The notes under the pieces are model-generated. The model worked only from the letters and a program-made list of their open reading frames with translations. It did not search any database and was not told the DNA's origin. A DNA stretch of 64,000 nt from Mucilaginibacter gossypiicola (GTDB lineage Bacteria > Bacteroidota > Bacteroidia > Sphingobacteriales > Sphingobacteriaceae). The position numbers and the translations under genes are program-made. The DNA is taken from positions 339,712 to 403,711 of the forward strand of contig NZ_FOCL01000004.1 in assembly GCF_900110105.1 (NCBI RefSeq), in the 5' to 3' direction. Below, piece after piece: positions 33,945-43,026 of the stretch; within the stretch, counting starts at the first letter, position 1; every line of letters begins with the position of its first letter.

Positions 33945-36900
33945 TTATAATGAAAGGTTTAAACCTAACACATATGTACGTGGCCTTGGATAAAAGTTGT
34001 TATCGATACCGCTACTAACTTCAGGGTCAAGACCTTTGTACTTAGTAATGGTAAATACGTTTTGTACGTTGCCACTTATGCGTAAATTGCCGGTGCTGCC
34101 AAACACTTTACCAAAGTTGTAACCCAGGTTAATGTTATCCATTTTTATAAACGACGCATTCTGTATATAATAATCAGATAGTCTCATTTTATCAGATGAA
34201 CCTACTATGCCGGTTTGAAGCAAGCTTGTAGTTGCGTTGTTTAATATTCCGATGCCGTTAAATACACTTAATTGCGTGCCTGAGCTTGCCTCTACGTTGT
34301 TGTAAGCATAATTACCTACACTTGCCCTTGCCGAAAAGCCCACCGACCATTTTTTATAATTGAAGTTTGAATTAAGGCCGAAGTAAGCTTTTGGATCGGC
34401 GCTTTTATACCTGTAAAGGTCGCTGCTATTGATGATGCCATCCTTATTGCGGTCAACAAAAACGCCGTCGAGCGGTTTGCCATTGGCATCGTAAACCTGT
34501 TGATAAACATAGAAGGAAAGGCGGGGATAATTAACTGAGTTAATTTGGATCGTATTACCCGTACCACCTGATATACCACCTGTTAACACACCAGGATAGC
34601 TTGGGTCAGGAGCAAGTGTAAGCCTGGTGATTTTGTTAGTATTATAGGTAGCATTAAAGCCGATGCTCCAGTTCATATCCTGCGATCTGATTACATCTGT
34701 ATTAAGGCTTAATTCAACACCTTTACTGGTTAAATCGCCAATATTGGCCACAATGGTATTTGAAAAGTTTGTACCTGCGGGCTGTGGTATGCTGTTAAGA
34801 AGTTTTGACGTTTTGCGGTAGTAAAAATCAAGCGTACCGGTAATACGGTTATCAAGAAATCCGAAATCGAGCCCGGCGTTTGACGATGCTGTTTGCTCCC
34901 AGGTGCGTTGTGAGTAATATCCACCCGGACGGTACAAGTTGTACAAAATATCGCCTAACTGATATTGGGCGGCGTTACCGCTAAGATTGTAAAATGAAAT
35001 AACGTCATAGTTGCCAATGCCATCCTGCTGGCCTGTTACACCATAACCCAAACGTAATTTAAGATCAGATAATGCTGTTATTCCCTTAAACAACTGTTCC
35101 TGCTTTAATTTCCATGCAAATGCTACCGAAGGGAAGGTACCAAATCTTCTGTCGGGATTGAATTTAGATGAACCATCGCGGCGTACAGTACCGGTTAGGA
35201 TATATTTGTCTTCGAATATGTAATTTAAACGGCCATAAACAGATATCAGCCTGTTTTCCGGTTCGTCAAAATTAAAGTTTGGATTAGAGCCTGGTTTTTC
35301 GGTTCCGTCAAATGCGTACGATCCGTAAAAGTAATTTTTTGTGCTAAAATCCTGATATGAATAACCGGCAACCGCATCAATATGGCTTGCTATATTTTTT
35401 AAATCTTTAGCGTAGCTGAAATAGCCTTCAAATATAGTATTTGATTGTGTGCCTTTATATGGGTTTCGCTGACCGCGGTGAGTGATCCCTTTGCTGTCCT
35501 GAAATCCGTTATAGTTTGAAGCTGCACTGTCAGGGATGTTAACACTGCCCGAGCCTTTAGATACATCGTAGCCTAAGTTAACATTTGCATGCAATTCGGG
35601 CAAAAAGTGAAATTTGTAATCCAATTGCAGGTTACCTATACTACGATAAACATTACTGCGATTGTCCTGCTCTTCAAGTAAGCCCAGTGGATTAAGGGTG
35701 GCTAATCCTTTAAGCGGACTTGTTGCCGGTTTTGTAGGATCATTTAACCATTCATAATAACCACCAAAACGGTTGCTACCTGAGTAAACAGGTTGGGTAG
35801 GATCAAAGCTAACTGCAGCACCAATTGCACCTTCATTTGCAAACCGTTGTTTAACCTGCGAGCCTTTGGCATTTAGCGTTACTTTCAAATGGTCTGTGAA
35901 AAAGCTTGGACTTAAATTGATTGCGCCGGTAAACCGTTGTAATGAACTGGTTTTTAAAATACCTGTCTGGTCATAATACCCGGCAGACACACGATAAGGC
36001 AATTGTTTGGTTGCACCCGATATACTAATGTTATTATCAGTAGTAATACCTGTTTGGTAAATTTCTTTTTGCCAGTTGGTATTTGCTGTGCCAAGTTGTG
36101 ACTTTTGTATTGCTGTACCATTAGCATTCACATAATCGCGTATTTGGTCGCCTGTAAGTACGTCAATATACTTGCTAAGCTTACTCACCGAAAATTGAGT
36201 GCTGAAATCTATAACCGGCTTGCCGCTTTTACCCTTTTTAGTAGTAATTAATATAACTCCGTTTGATGCTCTGTTACCATAAATAGCAGCCGCAGATGCG
36301 TCTTTAAGTATGGAAAAAGATTCGATATCATTGGGGTTAATCAGGCTTAACGGGTCTGCAACGCCAGGTATTTTCGATGTGCCGTCACCATTACGCGGGC
36401 GGTCAATAGGAACACCATCAATTACGATCAGCGGATCGTTACCTGCTGCCAGTGATACACCTGCACGTACCCTGATAGTACTACCTGCACCCGGTGCACC
36501 GCTGTTTGATATGACAGATACACCTGCCACCTTACCGGCAATTAACTGCTCGGGGGTAGTAATAACACCTTTTTGAAAATCCTTAGCGGTTACATTGGTA
36601 ATAGCGCCAGAAAGGTCCTTTTTACGTTGTGTACCGTAACCAATAACCACAACCTCGCTCAGGCTTTTGCTTTCGGGCAGAAGGCTGAAGTTTTCAATTG
36701 TTGCGCCGTTAACGGTTATTGCTTTTTTAATGGTGATATAACCGATAAACTTTACGCTTAGCGTATAAGTACCGGCTTTAACATTGTTAATGGCGTAGTT
36801 ACCATTAGGGTCGGTAGTTGAACCAATAGTAGTACCATCGATAGTAACCGTAGCACCGGGGAGGGGCAGGTTAGTTTCGTCAGATACCTTTCCTTTAATA

Positions 36901-36983
36901 CTCCCGGTTTGTGAAAATGCCATGAATGACATCATCAGGAAAGCACAAAGAAGAACATACTTTTTTGAGTAATTTTTTCTCAT
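33945..36983 (-). CDS. SusC/RagA family TonB-linked outer membrane receptor
   Basis: This is a 1012-residue outer-membrane importer. Signal peptide about 1-25 (ending MAFSQ), carboxypeptidase-D regulatory-like domain (about 28-108, GKVSDETNLPLPGATVTIDG), SusC plug start LSEVVVIGYGTQRKKDLSGAI, plug motif IRVRAGVSLAAGNDPLIVIDGVP and barrel to residue 1012. First gene of a susC-susD-susE operon. It is transcribed away from the esterase gene, with overlapping LacI-type palindromes in the shared upstream region. Confidence 0.96.
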   Translation of the reverse strand: MRKNYSKKYVLLCAFLMMSFMAFSQTGSIKGKVSDETNLPLPGATVTIDGTTIGSTTDPNGNYAINNVKAGTYTLSVKFIGYITIKKAITVNGATIENFSLLPESKSLSEVVVIGYGTQRKKDLSGAITNVTAKDFQKGVITTPEQLIAGKVAGVSVISNSGAPGAGSTIRVRAGVSLAAGNDPLIVIDGVPIDRPRNGDGTSKIPGVADPLSLINPNDIESFSILKDASAAAIYGNRASNGVILITTKKGKSGKPVIDFSTQFSVSKLSKYIDVLTGDQIRDYVNANGTAIQKSQLGTANTNWQKEIYQTGITTDNNISISGATKQLPYRVSAGYYDQTGILKTSSLQRFTGAINLSPSFFTDHLKVTLNAKGSQVKQRFANEGAIGAAVSFDPTQPVYSGSNRFGGYYEWLNDPTKPATSPLKGLATLNPLGLLEEQDNRSNVYRSIGNLQLDYKFHFLPELHANVNLGYDVSKGSGSVNIPDSAASNYNGFQDSKGITHRGQRNPYKGTQSNTIFEGYFSYAKDLKNIASHIDAVAGYSYQDFSTKNYFYGSYAFDGTEKPGSNPNFNFDEPENRLISVYGRLNYIFEDKYILTGTVRRDGSSKFNPDRRFGTFPSVAFAWKLKQEQLFKGITALSDLKLRLGYGVTGQQDGIGNYDVISFYNLSGNAAQYQLGDILYNLYRPGGYYSQRTWEQTASSNAGLDFGFLDNRITGTLDFYYRKTSKLLNSIPQPAGTNFSNTIVANIGDLTSKGVELSLNTDVIRSQDMNWSIGFNATYNTNKITRLTLAPDPSYPGVLTGGISGGTGNTIQINSVNYPRLSFYVYQQVYDANGKPLDGVFVDRNKDGIINSSDLYRYKSADPKAYFGLNSNFNYKKWSVGFSARASVGNYAYNNVEASSGTQLSVFNGIGILNNATTSLLQTGIVGSSDKMRLSDYYIQNASFIKMDNINLGYNFGKVFGSTGNLRISGNVQNVFTITKYKGLDPEVSSGIDNNFYPRPRTYVLGLNLSL

Positions 36984-37330
36984 TTACTTATTGATTTTTA
37001 TGAATAAAAAAAGGCTTATTTTGCCGGCTATAATTGGTTTATTATTGTGGCCGAAACAGCATGCGACTAATTTACATTTACAAATATCAATTGCAAATTT
37101 TATGTAAAAGATAATTTTAAAGCGTTTAATTAATGCTTTTTTAATTTAAACGAAATATTAAAATTTATCGAAATCGCAGAGAAAAATTATTGTTTTTATG
37201 CGAAATTTGGATTTAAACCCATATTTGTGAAATAAGTAAGTGTCAAGTTTACACAATAGTTGATTTTACTTTTATGCAAACAATTTCCGGGAACGTTCCC
37301 GGTAACGTTACCGATTTTAACCGTTTTGTG
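36984..37330. promoter_or_regulatory. Divergent promoter region of the glycan locus
   Basis: About 350 AT-rich bases between susC (-) and the esterase (+). The only strong features are the palindromes at 37287-37313. A near-match to the minus-strand -7 box (GATATTTG) lies near 37081-37088; TACTTTTA at 37268-37275 is a near-match on the plus strand. The rest holds nothing I can support. Confidence 0.5.
37287..37313. promoter_or_regulatory. Two overlapping LacI-type operators
   Basis: CCGGGAACGTTCCCGG (37287-37302) and CGGTAACGTTACCG (37300-37313) are both perfect palindromes with the central AACGTT favoured by LacI/GalR regulators of sugar use. Their centres are 12 bp apart and three bases are shared, so only one dimer may bind at a time. 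No LacI gene is in the window. Confidence 0.65.
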
Positions 37331-38473
37331 ATGATGAAAAAAATAATTTTCTGCGCGTTTTTGCTTTTTGGCCAAAATTTTTTGCTTTTTAGCCAGGTGA
37401 AAATATCCTTTTTTACCGGCAAAATTGTGGCCCCGAAAAGCCCCCCGGAACACCTGTTTCTGGCAGGGGATTTTAATGGCTGGAACCCTGCCGACAAGGC
37501 CTCTGAACTGGTTAAAAATCACAAAGGAACCTACACCCTGAACAAGGATTTACCTGTCGGTATTATTCATTTTAAAGTAACCCGTGGCGACTGGAACACA
37601 GTAGAATGCGACGCCGCAGGCAAGGCTATTGAAAACAGAACTGTCGTGATAAAAGGTGATACGGCTGTTCAGCTTGATATTGCGGGTTGGCAGGATAGTT
37701 TTGCACAGCCAGAAAAGAAACATACAGCTACTGCCCGGGTACATATCATTAGTGAAAACTTTGAAATGCCCCAATTAGGCAGGCAACGCCGGGTTTGGAT
37801 CTACTTACCAGCCGGCTATGAGGCTGACAAAAAGAAATACCCGGTAATTTATATGCATGACGGGCAAAACCTTTTTGATGAATATTCCTCTGCATACGGC
37901 GAATGGGGAATTGATGAGCTAATGGACAAAACACCTGTACAGGAGCAAAGCATTATTGTAGGTATTGATAATGGTGGCGAGTTCCGTATAACCGAGTACG
38001 ATCCGTATAACTCAAAATATGGCGAAGGTAGGGGCGATGATTATGTGCAGTTTTTGATTAAAGGCCTTAAGCCATACATTGATGCACATTACCGTACCCA
38101 AAGCGATGCTGCGCATACAACAATTGCCGGAAGCTCAATGGGCGGCCTTATCTCCATGTATGCTGTACTTAAATACCCGGAGGTTTTTGGAAATGCAGGC
38201 GTGTTTTCGCCCGCGTTCTGGATTGCACCGCAGATTTATGACCAAGCGCAACAGGCTATAGCAAATAAACGGAGCCGGTTTTATTTTGTTTGCGGCGATG
38301 CTGAAAGTGAAAGTATGGTAGCCGATATGCAAAAAATGGCCGATATCGTAAAAGCCAAAGGGATAAATGCCGTCAATGCGCCGGTAACAGTGATCAAAGG
38401 CGCATCGCATAACGAAAAACAATGGAACGGTGATTGGCCGGGCTTTTATAAATGGTTGATGGGGTTTAAGTAA
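37331..38473 (+). CDS. Secreted CBM48-type domain plus alpha/beta hydrolase esterase
   Basis: This protein of about 380 residues has a signal peptide (MMKKIIFCAFLLFGQNFLLFSQ), an N-terminal glycogen-binding-like (CBM48/E-set) domain (about 25-110, HLFLAGDFNGWNPADKASEL) and an esterase domain (about 130-378) of the YieL/Fes/esterase-D kind: RRVWIYLPAGYEADKKKYPV, IYMHDGQNLFD, the nucleophile Ser in IAGSSMGGLIS, and a His near the end in KGASHNEKQW. The frame is open from 37274, but that start lies upstream of the operators and lacks a signal peptide. It probably removes acyl groups from, or cuts an ester in, the glycan imported by susCDE. Confidence 0.88.
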   Translation: MMKKIIFCAFLLFGQNFLLFSQVKISFFTGKIVAPKSPPEHLFLAGDFNGWNPADKASELVKNHKGTYTLNKDLPVGIIHFKVTRGDWNTVECDAAGKAIENRTVVIKGDTAVQLDIAGWQDSFAQPEKKHTATARVHIISENFEMPQLGRQRRVWIYLPAGYEADKKKYPVIYMHDGQNLFDEYSSAYGEWGIDELMDKTPVQEQSIIVGIDNGGEFRITEYDPYNSKYGEGRGDDYVQFLIKGLKPYIDAHYRTQSDAAHTTIAGSSMGGLISMYAVLKYPEVFGNAGVFSPAFWIAPQIYDQAQQAIANKRSRFYFVCGDAESESMVADMQKMADIVKAKGINAVNAPVTVIKGASHNEKQWNGDWPGFYKWLMGFK

Positions 38474-38488
38474 ATGGTATCTCCAACG

Positions 38489-38570
38489 CGTCATTGCGAG
38501 GGACGAAGCAATCCCAAACTATACAGGGCGGCTCCGCAAATCGGGGATTCCTTCGTTCCTCGCAATGACG
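38489..38570. repeat. CGTCATTGCGAGG palindromic repeat, copy A
   Basis: Left arm CGTCATTGCGAGGGACGAAG and right arm CTTCGTTCCTCGCAATGACG are inverted, 82 bp in all. Full copies also at 50379 and 59350, a half copy at 40682. Confidence 0.8.
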
Positions 38571-38642
38571 GGACGGACAATTCAACTCATAACCCGCCCA
38601 AATTTCCCTTAAATTTAATAGTTTTGAGGTCAGCGTTTACCC

Positions 38643-40538
38643 ATGACTATCGAAGAAATATTAAAACAGTACTGGAACCATGATGCTTTCAGGCCTAAGC
38701 AGGCCGAGATCATCCAATCTGTTTTATTGGGGAACGATACATTGGCACTTTTGCCAACCGGCGGCGGTAAATCAGTTTGTTTTCAGGTGCCGGCATTGGC
38801 AAAAGAAGGGGTGTGCATAGTAGTATCGCCATTGATAGCCTTAATGAAAGACCAGGTTGAAAATCTGAAGGTTAAAGGTATCAATGCCATTTCGATAGTA
38901 TCGGGCATGGGGCGCCGCGAGATAGATCTGGCGCTGGATAATTGCATATATGGTTCGGTGAAATTTCTGTACCTGTCGCCCGAGCGCTTGCTGAGTGAGC
39001 TGGTGCGCGAGCGGGTGAAATACATGAAAGTGAACCTTTTCGCCATTGATGAGGCGCATTGTATTTCGCAATGGGGCTATGATTTCAGGCCACCGTATTT
39101 GCATATTGCTGATTTGAGGGAACTGCACCCCAATGTGCCGGTGCTTGCCCTTACTGCAACAGCAACAGCCGATGTGAAGGCTGATATCCAGGAAAAACTA
39201 AAATTCAAAAATCCGGCAGTTTATCAGCAAAGTTTTGAGCGGCGCAATATTAGCTATGTGGTACAGCACGAGGAAGATAAGTTCCGTAAAATGCTGAATA
39301 TTGTACGCGGCGTTAAGGGAAGCGGTATTGTATATGTACGCAGCCGGAAGGAGACTTTTGAGATAGCAAAATTCCTGAGCGATAACGGCATCAGGGCCGA
39401 TTATTATAATGCCGGTCTTTCGGTTGATCAGCGTTCTGAAAAACAGGAAGCATGGAAAAATAACCGGGTGCAGGTTATCGTGGCTACCAATGCCTTTGGT
39501 ATGGGGATAGATAAACCAGATGTAAGGTTTGTGATCCACAAGGATATCCCCGAAAGTCTGGAAGCCTACTATCAGGAAGCCGGCCGGGGCGGACGCGATG
39601 GTAATAAGGCCTTTGGCGTGCTGTTGTATAACCCTGCCGATAAGCTTAAACAGGAAAAAATGTATGCGCTTAATTTTCCGTCTATTGAGGAAATTAAGCA
39701 GGTATATCACAACCTGGCCAACTATTATCAGCTGGCTTATGAGGCAGGCGAGGGGCTGAGTTTTGATCTTGATTTGGGTGAGTTTTGCGCCCGCTACAAG
39801 CTCGATGCTATAAAAACCCTTAATGCCCTGAAGTTTTTGGAGCGCGACGAGTACCTTGCTTTTAATGAGAGCGTGTTTTTGCCCTCACGTTTTCAATTTG
39901 AGGTAGTTAACGAACAGCTATACAATTTCCAGATCCAGAATGCCGGATGGGATCCTTTTATTAAAACCTTGCTTCGCTCATATGGAGGAGCGTTTGAAAA
40001 TTATGTACGCATTAAGGAGTTTGACATTGCGAGGCGTACAGGTTTAAGCGTTCAGCAAGTTATTGAAGGGATGTTGCAGTTGCAGCAGTATGGCTTGCTG
40101 AGCTATATGCCGCAAACCGATAAACCCCAGGTTACTTACTTAAAACCACGGGTGCAGGGTAGTCATCTCATTATCGACAGGAAGTATATTGAACAACGCA
40201 AGGAAGTTTACCGCCAAAAAATGGAAGCTGTTTTTGCCTACGCCATTCATAAACGCTGCCGGAGCCAGATGCTGTTGGCTTACTTCGACGAGCCTGATGG
40301 CCGTAAATGCGGCATTTGTGATGTTTGTATTGAAGAAAAGCGCCAGGTAAATCAGGATGAGATTTTTGATAACATCACCACAGAAATAGTACAATTGCTC
40401 AGTAGTTCAAACCCCGATATCGGAGGACTGATAACCGGGATCAATATTGGTACCGAAAAGGAAAAGATGGAAGCCGTACGCCTGCTTCTCGATGCAGGAA
40501 AGATCAAAACTGATGGTGAGGCTTACTATTTAAGTTGA
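38643..40538 (+). CDS. recQ: RecQ family ATP-dependent DNA helicase
   Basis: This 631-residue 3'-5' helicase has Walker A LLPTGGGKSVCFQ (about 39-51), the DEAH box AIDEAHCISQWGYDFRPPY, motif V ATNAFGMGIDKPDVRFV and motif VI YYQEAGRGGRDG. The zinc-binding RecQ-CT region is seen as CRSQMLLAYF...CGICDVC, then a winged-helix-like C-terminus. There is no evident HRDC domain. Involved in replication-fork repair and recombination. Confidence 0.95.
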   Translation: MTIEEILKQYWNHDAFRPKQAEIIQSVLLGNDTLALLPTGGGKSVCFQVPALAKEGVCIVVSPLIALMKDQVENLKVKGINAISIVSGMGRREIDLALDNCIYGSVKFLYLSPERLLSELVRERVKYMKVNLFAIDEAHCISQWGYDFRPPYLHIADLRELHPNVPVLALTATATADVKADIQEKLKFKNPAVYQQSFERRNISYVVQHEEDKFRKMLNIVRGVKGSGIVYVRSRKETFEIAKFLSDNGIRADYYNAGLSVDQRSEKQEAWKNNRVQVIVATNAFGMGIDKPDVRFVIHKDIPESLEAYYQEAGRGGRDGNKAFGVLLYNPADKLKQEKMYALNFPSIEEIKQVYHNLANYYQLAYEAGEGLSFDLDLGEFCARYKLDAIKTLNALKFLERDEYLAFNESVFLPSRFQFEVVNEQLYNFQIQNAGWDPFIKTLLRSYGGAFENYVRIKEFDIARRTGLSVQQVIEGMLQLQQYGLLSYMPQTDKPQVTYLKPRVQGSHLIIDRKYIEQRKEVYRQKMEAVFAYAIHKRCRSQMLLAYFDEPDGRKCGICDVCIEEKRQVNQDEIFDNITTEIVQLLSSSNPDIGGLITGINIGTEKEKMEAVRLLLDAGKIKTDGEAYYLS

Positions 40539-40734
40539 TAGATTTTATAACGACGTTCTCACTCTCCGTCGTGCCGAAGAAAAAACGAGAATTCTGAAGG
40601 GGAAATGACATTGAACAAAGCGGGCCTGTCACCCTGAGTAGGAAAAAAATCGAGATCTGTGAAGGAGGAATGACATCTCCACGTCATTGCGAGGAACGAA
40701 GCAATCCCCTACCGGCAGGTAACGCGTTTAGAGG
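40539..40734. other. Intergenic repeat debris, including a half CGTCATTGCGAGG copy
   Basis: The stretch contains fragments of two widespread repeats: TGTCACCCTGAGTAGG near 40627, and CGTCATTGCGAGGAACGAAG with CAATCCC at 40682-40708. No ORF or RNA gene is seen. Confidence 0.55.
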
Positions 40735-41040
40735 TATCAAACTTGCATCGTCGCGCTCTTGGCCGCGCGGGGCCAGGTACTTTTGTCTTGATACAAAAGT
40801 ACCCAAAAAATCAAGTCAGCAGGGAGGCTTCTTTGCGCTGCCCTTCCCGCTGCCCGTCGCGCGGGCTTTTGCCCTGCAAAACGGTCAGAACCACGGGCTG
40901 CAATTATTTTGCGCCGCTTCGCGCGCGCTTTCCCAACGCTGCTGCAAAAACTTGCTATGCCCCGTCCTTCGCTCCTGGCCACCATTGTTCTGTCCGTTTT
41001 CACCCGAAGCTTTCCTGCTGACGGGAAACGCACTTTTTTA
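40735..41040. repeat. GC-rich dispersed repeat element
   Basis: About 300 bp with composition clearly richer in GC than its surroundings. It holds a perfect 10-bp hairpin (GTACTTTTGT 40777-40786 with ACAAAAGTAC 40793-40802) followed by CCCAAAAAATCAAG. I recall similar TTTTGTCTTGATACAAAAGT sequence as a recurrent intergenic element in Sphingobacteriaceae. Open frames on both strands are artefacts of its composition. Confidence 0.55.
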
Positions 41041-41043
41041 ACA

Positions 41044-41114
41044 TGTCATGGGTAGCCTGTCGAAGGGTCGTGCGCAGAGGCCTGCCCACCATGCTTCGAG
41101 TGCCTCGGCATGAC
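41044..41114 (+). repeat. 71-bp repeat, left copy
   Basis: Shares GTCGAAGGGTCG, GCGCAGAGGCC and CATGCTTCGAG with the inverted copy at 42072-42142, so the two bracket the DUF2807 gene at 41332. Confidence 0.75.
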
Positions 41115-41246
41115 GCTATTTTTAATTGTGTCGCGCTTAGTTTTAATTTATCTATAAATTCCCCAATTTTTTACCCCCATTTCACCGGGAAAAACCACCG
41201 GCTTACCGATAAAAACCTGCACTCCAGCTAATTGCGGCAAAACCGC

Positions 41247-41272
41247 TGTAACGTTTTTTATTTGAGATCGTC
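41247..41272 (+). promoter_or_regulatory. ECF-sigma-like promoter of the first DUF2807 gene
   Basis: TGTAACG (41247-41253), 15 bases, CGTC (41269-41272). The same elements at identical spacing precede the paralogue at 45930. Confidence 0.6.
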
Positions 41273-41331
41273 ATATGTATGTATTCAATGAAATAAAATA
41301 ATAATCACTTGACAATCAAAATATTAAAGCC

Positions 41332-41931
41332 ATGAAAACTACATTAACCGCCATCGCTACCGTACTGTTTATGGTACTTGGCTTCGCAAACATTGCATCT
41401 GCAAACACTGCTAAAAATGATGCCGGTGTCGTTTTAACTGATATCAGCAAAATCAACAAAATTGAAGTTTACGGCAACGTTGAACTTTACATATCAAGCG
41501 GCCCTGCCGACCAGGTAAAAGTTTACAACCGTTACTATTCTGAAAACGCGCTGGTTCAATCACAAAAAGGTGTATTGCGTATCTCATCATACAAAGCTGA
41601 AAAATTGGTGGTTTGGGTAACCGTAAACCAATTGAGCGCCATCAACGCCTATGATAATGCCGAGATTAAATCATTCGGTTGCCTTTCAGGTATCGAGCTT
41701 GATGTTAAATTGAACAATAATGCATCTGCCGAGCTTAATCTGGATACTTACAGTGCCGCGATTACCCTAAGCGGAAACGCCCAAGCCGAACTTAAAGGTA
41801 ATACTAACGAGTATAGCTTAACAAGAAACGCAACTTCAAACGTAAACAGCAACGGATTGGCCTACACTCACGCTACCGAAACTTTGAATAAAGAAACCAA
41901 ACCAGCGGTTGATCAATTTGCAACTTTATAA
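41332..41931 (+). CDS. DUF2807 (GIN domain) secreted protein, copy 1
   Basis: This 199-residue exported protein has a signal peptide (about 1-24, ending ANIASAN) and a repetitive beta-strand body of the DUF2807/putative auto-transporter adhesin type: DISKINKIEVYGNVELYISSG, VYNRYYSENALVQSQKGVLRISSYKAEKLVVWVTV, LSAINAYDNAEIKSFG, repeated short strands with Asn and Ser at turns. It is a close paralogue of the gene at 45930, including the region upstream. It lies between inverted 71-bp repeats. Role unknown; envelope-stress association is inferred from the ECF-like promoter. Confidence 0.8.
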   Translation: MKTTLTAIATVLFMVLGFANIASANTAKNDAGVVLTDISKINKIEVYGNVELYISSGPADQVKVYNRYYSENALVQSQKGVLRISSYKAEKLVVWVTVNQLSAINAYDNAEIKSFGCLSGIELDVKLNNNASAELNLDTYSAAITLSGNAQAELKGNTNEYSLTRNATSNVNSNGLAYTHATETLNKETKPAVDQFATL

Positions 41932-41964
41932 CAGCCATTTTTTTGAGTCAATTATATATAGTGT

Positions 41965-41992
41965 AGCCGCCCTGAAAGGGGCGGCTTTTTTT
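41965..41992 (+). terminator. Terminator of DUF2807 copy 1
   Basis: AGCCGCCC / GGGCGGCT stem, short loop, then TTTTTTT. Confidence 0.88.
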
Positions 41993-42071
41993 GTTGTCAG
42001 TTACGTTGTAAACGCGTATCCAGGGTACGCACTCATTGCAAATGAGCGCGAGATCATAAACTAAAAACGGG

Positions 42072-42142
42072 TGTCATGCTGGGGGCCTCGAAGCATGGGG
42101 CGGGGCCTCTGCGCGCGACCCTTCGACAAGCTCAGGGTGACA
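42072..42142 (-). repeat. 71-bp repeat, right copy (inverted)
   Basis: The reverse complement aligns along its whole length with 41044-41114. It contains CTTCGACAAGCTCAGG, the common core of many dispersed repeats. Confidence 0.75.
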
Positions 42143-42250
42143 GGCCTGTTTTTCTTCATATAATTTTACCTTCAGAGTCGCCGAATTTAAACACTCATAA
42201 ACCCTTCTTTCATCCTAATGTCATCAAACAAAATACAATTTTTATTTTTC

Positions 42251-42270
42251 GACTTTTTAGTCTATTTTTG
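42251..42270 (+). promoter_or_regulatory. TetR operator and -7 box of the tetR gene
   Basis: GACTTTTTAGTC (42251-42262) has perfect 4-bp arms and directly abuts TATTTTTG (42263-42270), a TAnnTTTG -7 box. A bound repressor would block the promoter. Two further copies of the dodecamer follow the gene. Confidence 0.65.
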
Positions 42271-42290
42271 ATTCGTCGAACAAAACAACA

Positions 42291-42881
42291 ATGGGCAAAG
42301 CAGAAAGAACCAGGCAATTCATTATAGAGACGGCAGCGCCGATCTTTAATGAAAAAGGTATAGCCGGTACTACCATTGATGATATTTTGGCAGCAACAAA
42401 AATGGCTAAGGGAGGGCTTTACGGCCACTTTGAAAGCAAGGAAGAGATAGCCAATGTAATGGTTAATTACCTGCTTGATAAATTAAACGATAAAGTGACC
42501 ACTGTTATGGCTAAAGAAAAAACAGCCATAAAAAAGATCCTCGCTTTTATTGATATTTATAAAGATCCCATCGATTCCTATATAGATGGTGGCTGCCCCA
42601 TACTTAATTTTGGTGTCGAGGCCGATGATAATAATCCTGCTCTTAAGCAAAGACTTAAAACAATGATTGAGGAAGGGCAGCGGGTTTTTATTGAGATCAT
42701 CAATAAGGGTGTTGCAAATGGTGAGATATCGCCTGAAATAAACGCTGCAGATTATGCACTGAAGATGTTTACACTGCTTGAAGGAGGTATGCTGGTATCG
42801 AGGGTTACAGGGAGCAGTAAATATATGAACAGCCTTGTACGTATGCTTAAAAGCGAATTAAAAGAATATGAACTAAAATAA
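42291..42881 (+). CDS. TetR family transcriptional regulator
   Basis: This is a 196-residue repressor: N-terminal HTH (about 10-55, TRQFIIETAAPIFNEKGIAGTTIDDILAATKMAKGGLYGHFESKEEI, read across the helices), then a ligand-binding helical domain resembling TetR_C proteins of the AcrR/YfiR group (DSYIDGGCPILNFGVEADD). Three copies of GACTTTTTAGTC, one upstream and two in the gap before the SDR genes, suggest autoregulation and control of both dehydrogenases. Confidence 0.93.
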   Translation: MGKAERTRQFIIETAAPIFNEKGIAGTTIDDILAATKMAKGGLYGHFESKEEIANVMVNYLLDKLNDKVTTVMAKEKTAIKKILAFIDIYKDPIDSYIDGGCPILNFGVEADDNNPALKQRLKTMIEEGQRVFIEIINKGVANGEISPEINAADYALKMFTLLEGGMLVSRVTGSSKYMNSLVRMLKSELKEYELK

Positions 42882-42901
42882 TTTTTTTTTGATTAATAAT
42901 G

Positions 42902-42993
42902 GACTTTTTAGTCGTTTTTTAATTGATCGTAATAAAAGAAAGCGCAATAACCGGAAACGGATTTTTTTAACAATAAAAAAAGACTAAAAAGTC
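42902..42993. promoter_or_regulatory. Two TetR-type operators upstream of the SDR genes
   Basis: GACTTTTTAGTC at 42902-42913 and GACTAAAAAGTC at 42982-42993, the latter its reverse complement, are 80 bp apart. Both lie between tetR and the first SDR gene. Confidence 0.65.
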
Positions 42994-43026
42994 TAAAAAA
43001 ACAAACACCATAAAACAAACAACATC

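Noticed and set aside
37274..37330. Upstream ATG of the esterase frame as the real start
   Set aside because: It would place the LacI-type operators inside the coding region and bury the signal peptide; the ATG pair at 37331/37334 gives a normal signal sequence.
40670..41041. Overlapping open frames of about 100-120 codons on both strands
   Set aside because: They follow from the GC-rich repeat element and have no domain, signal peptide or consistent codon use.
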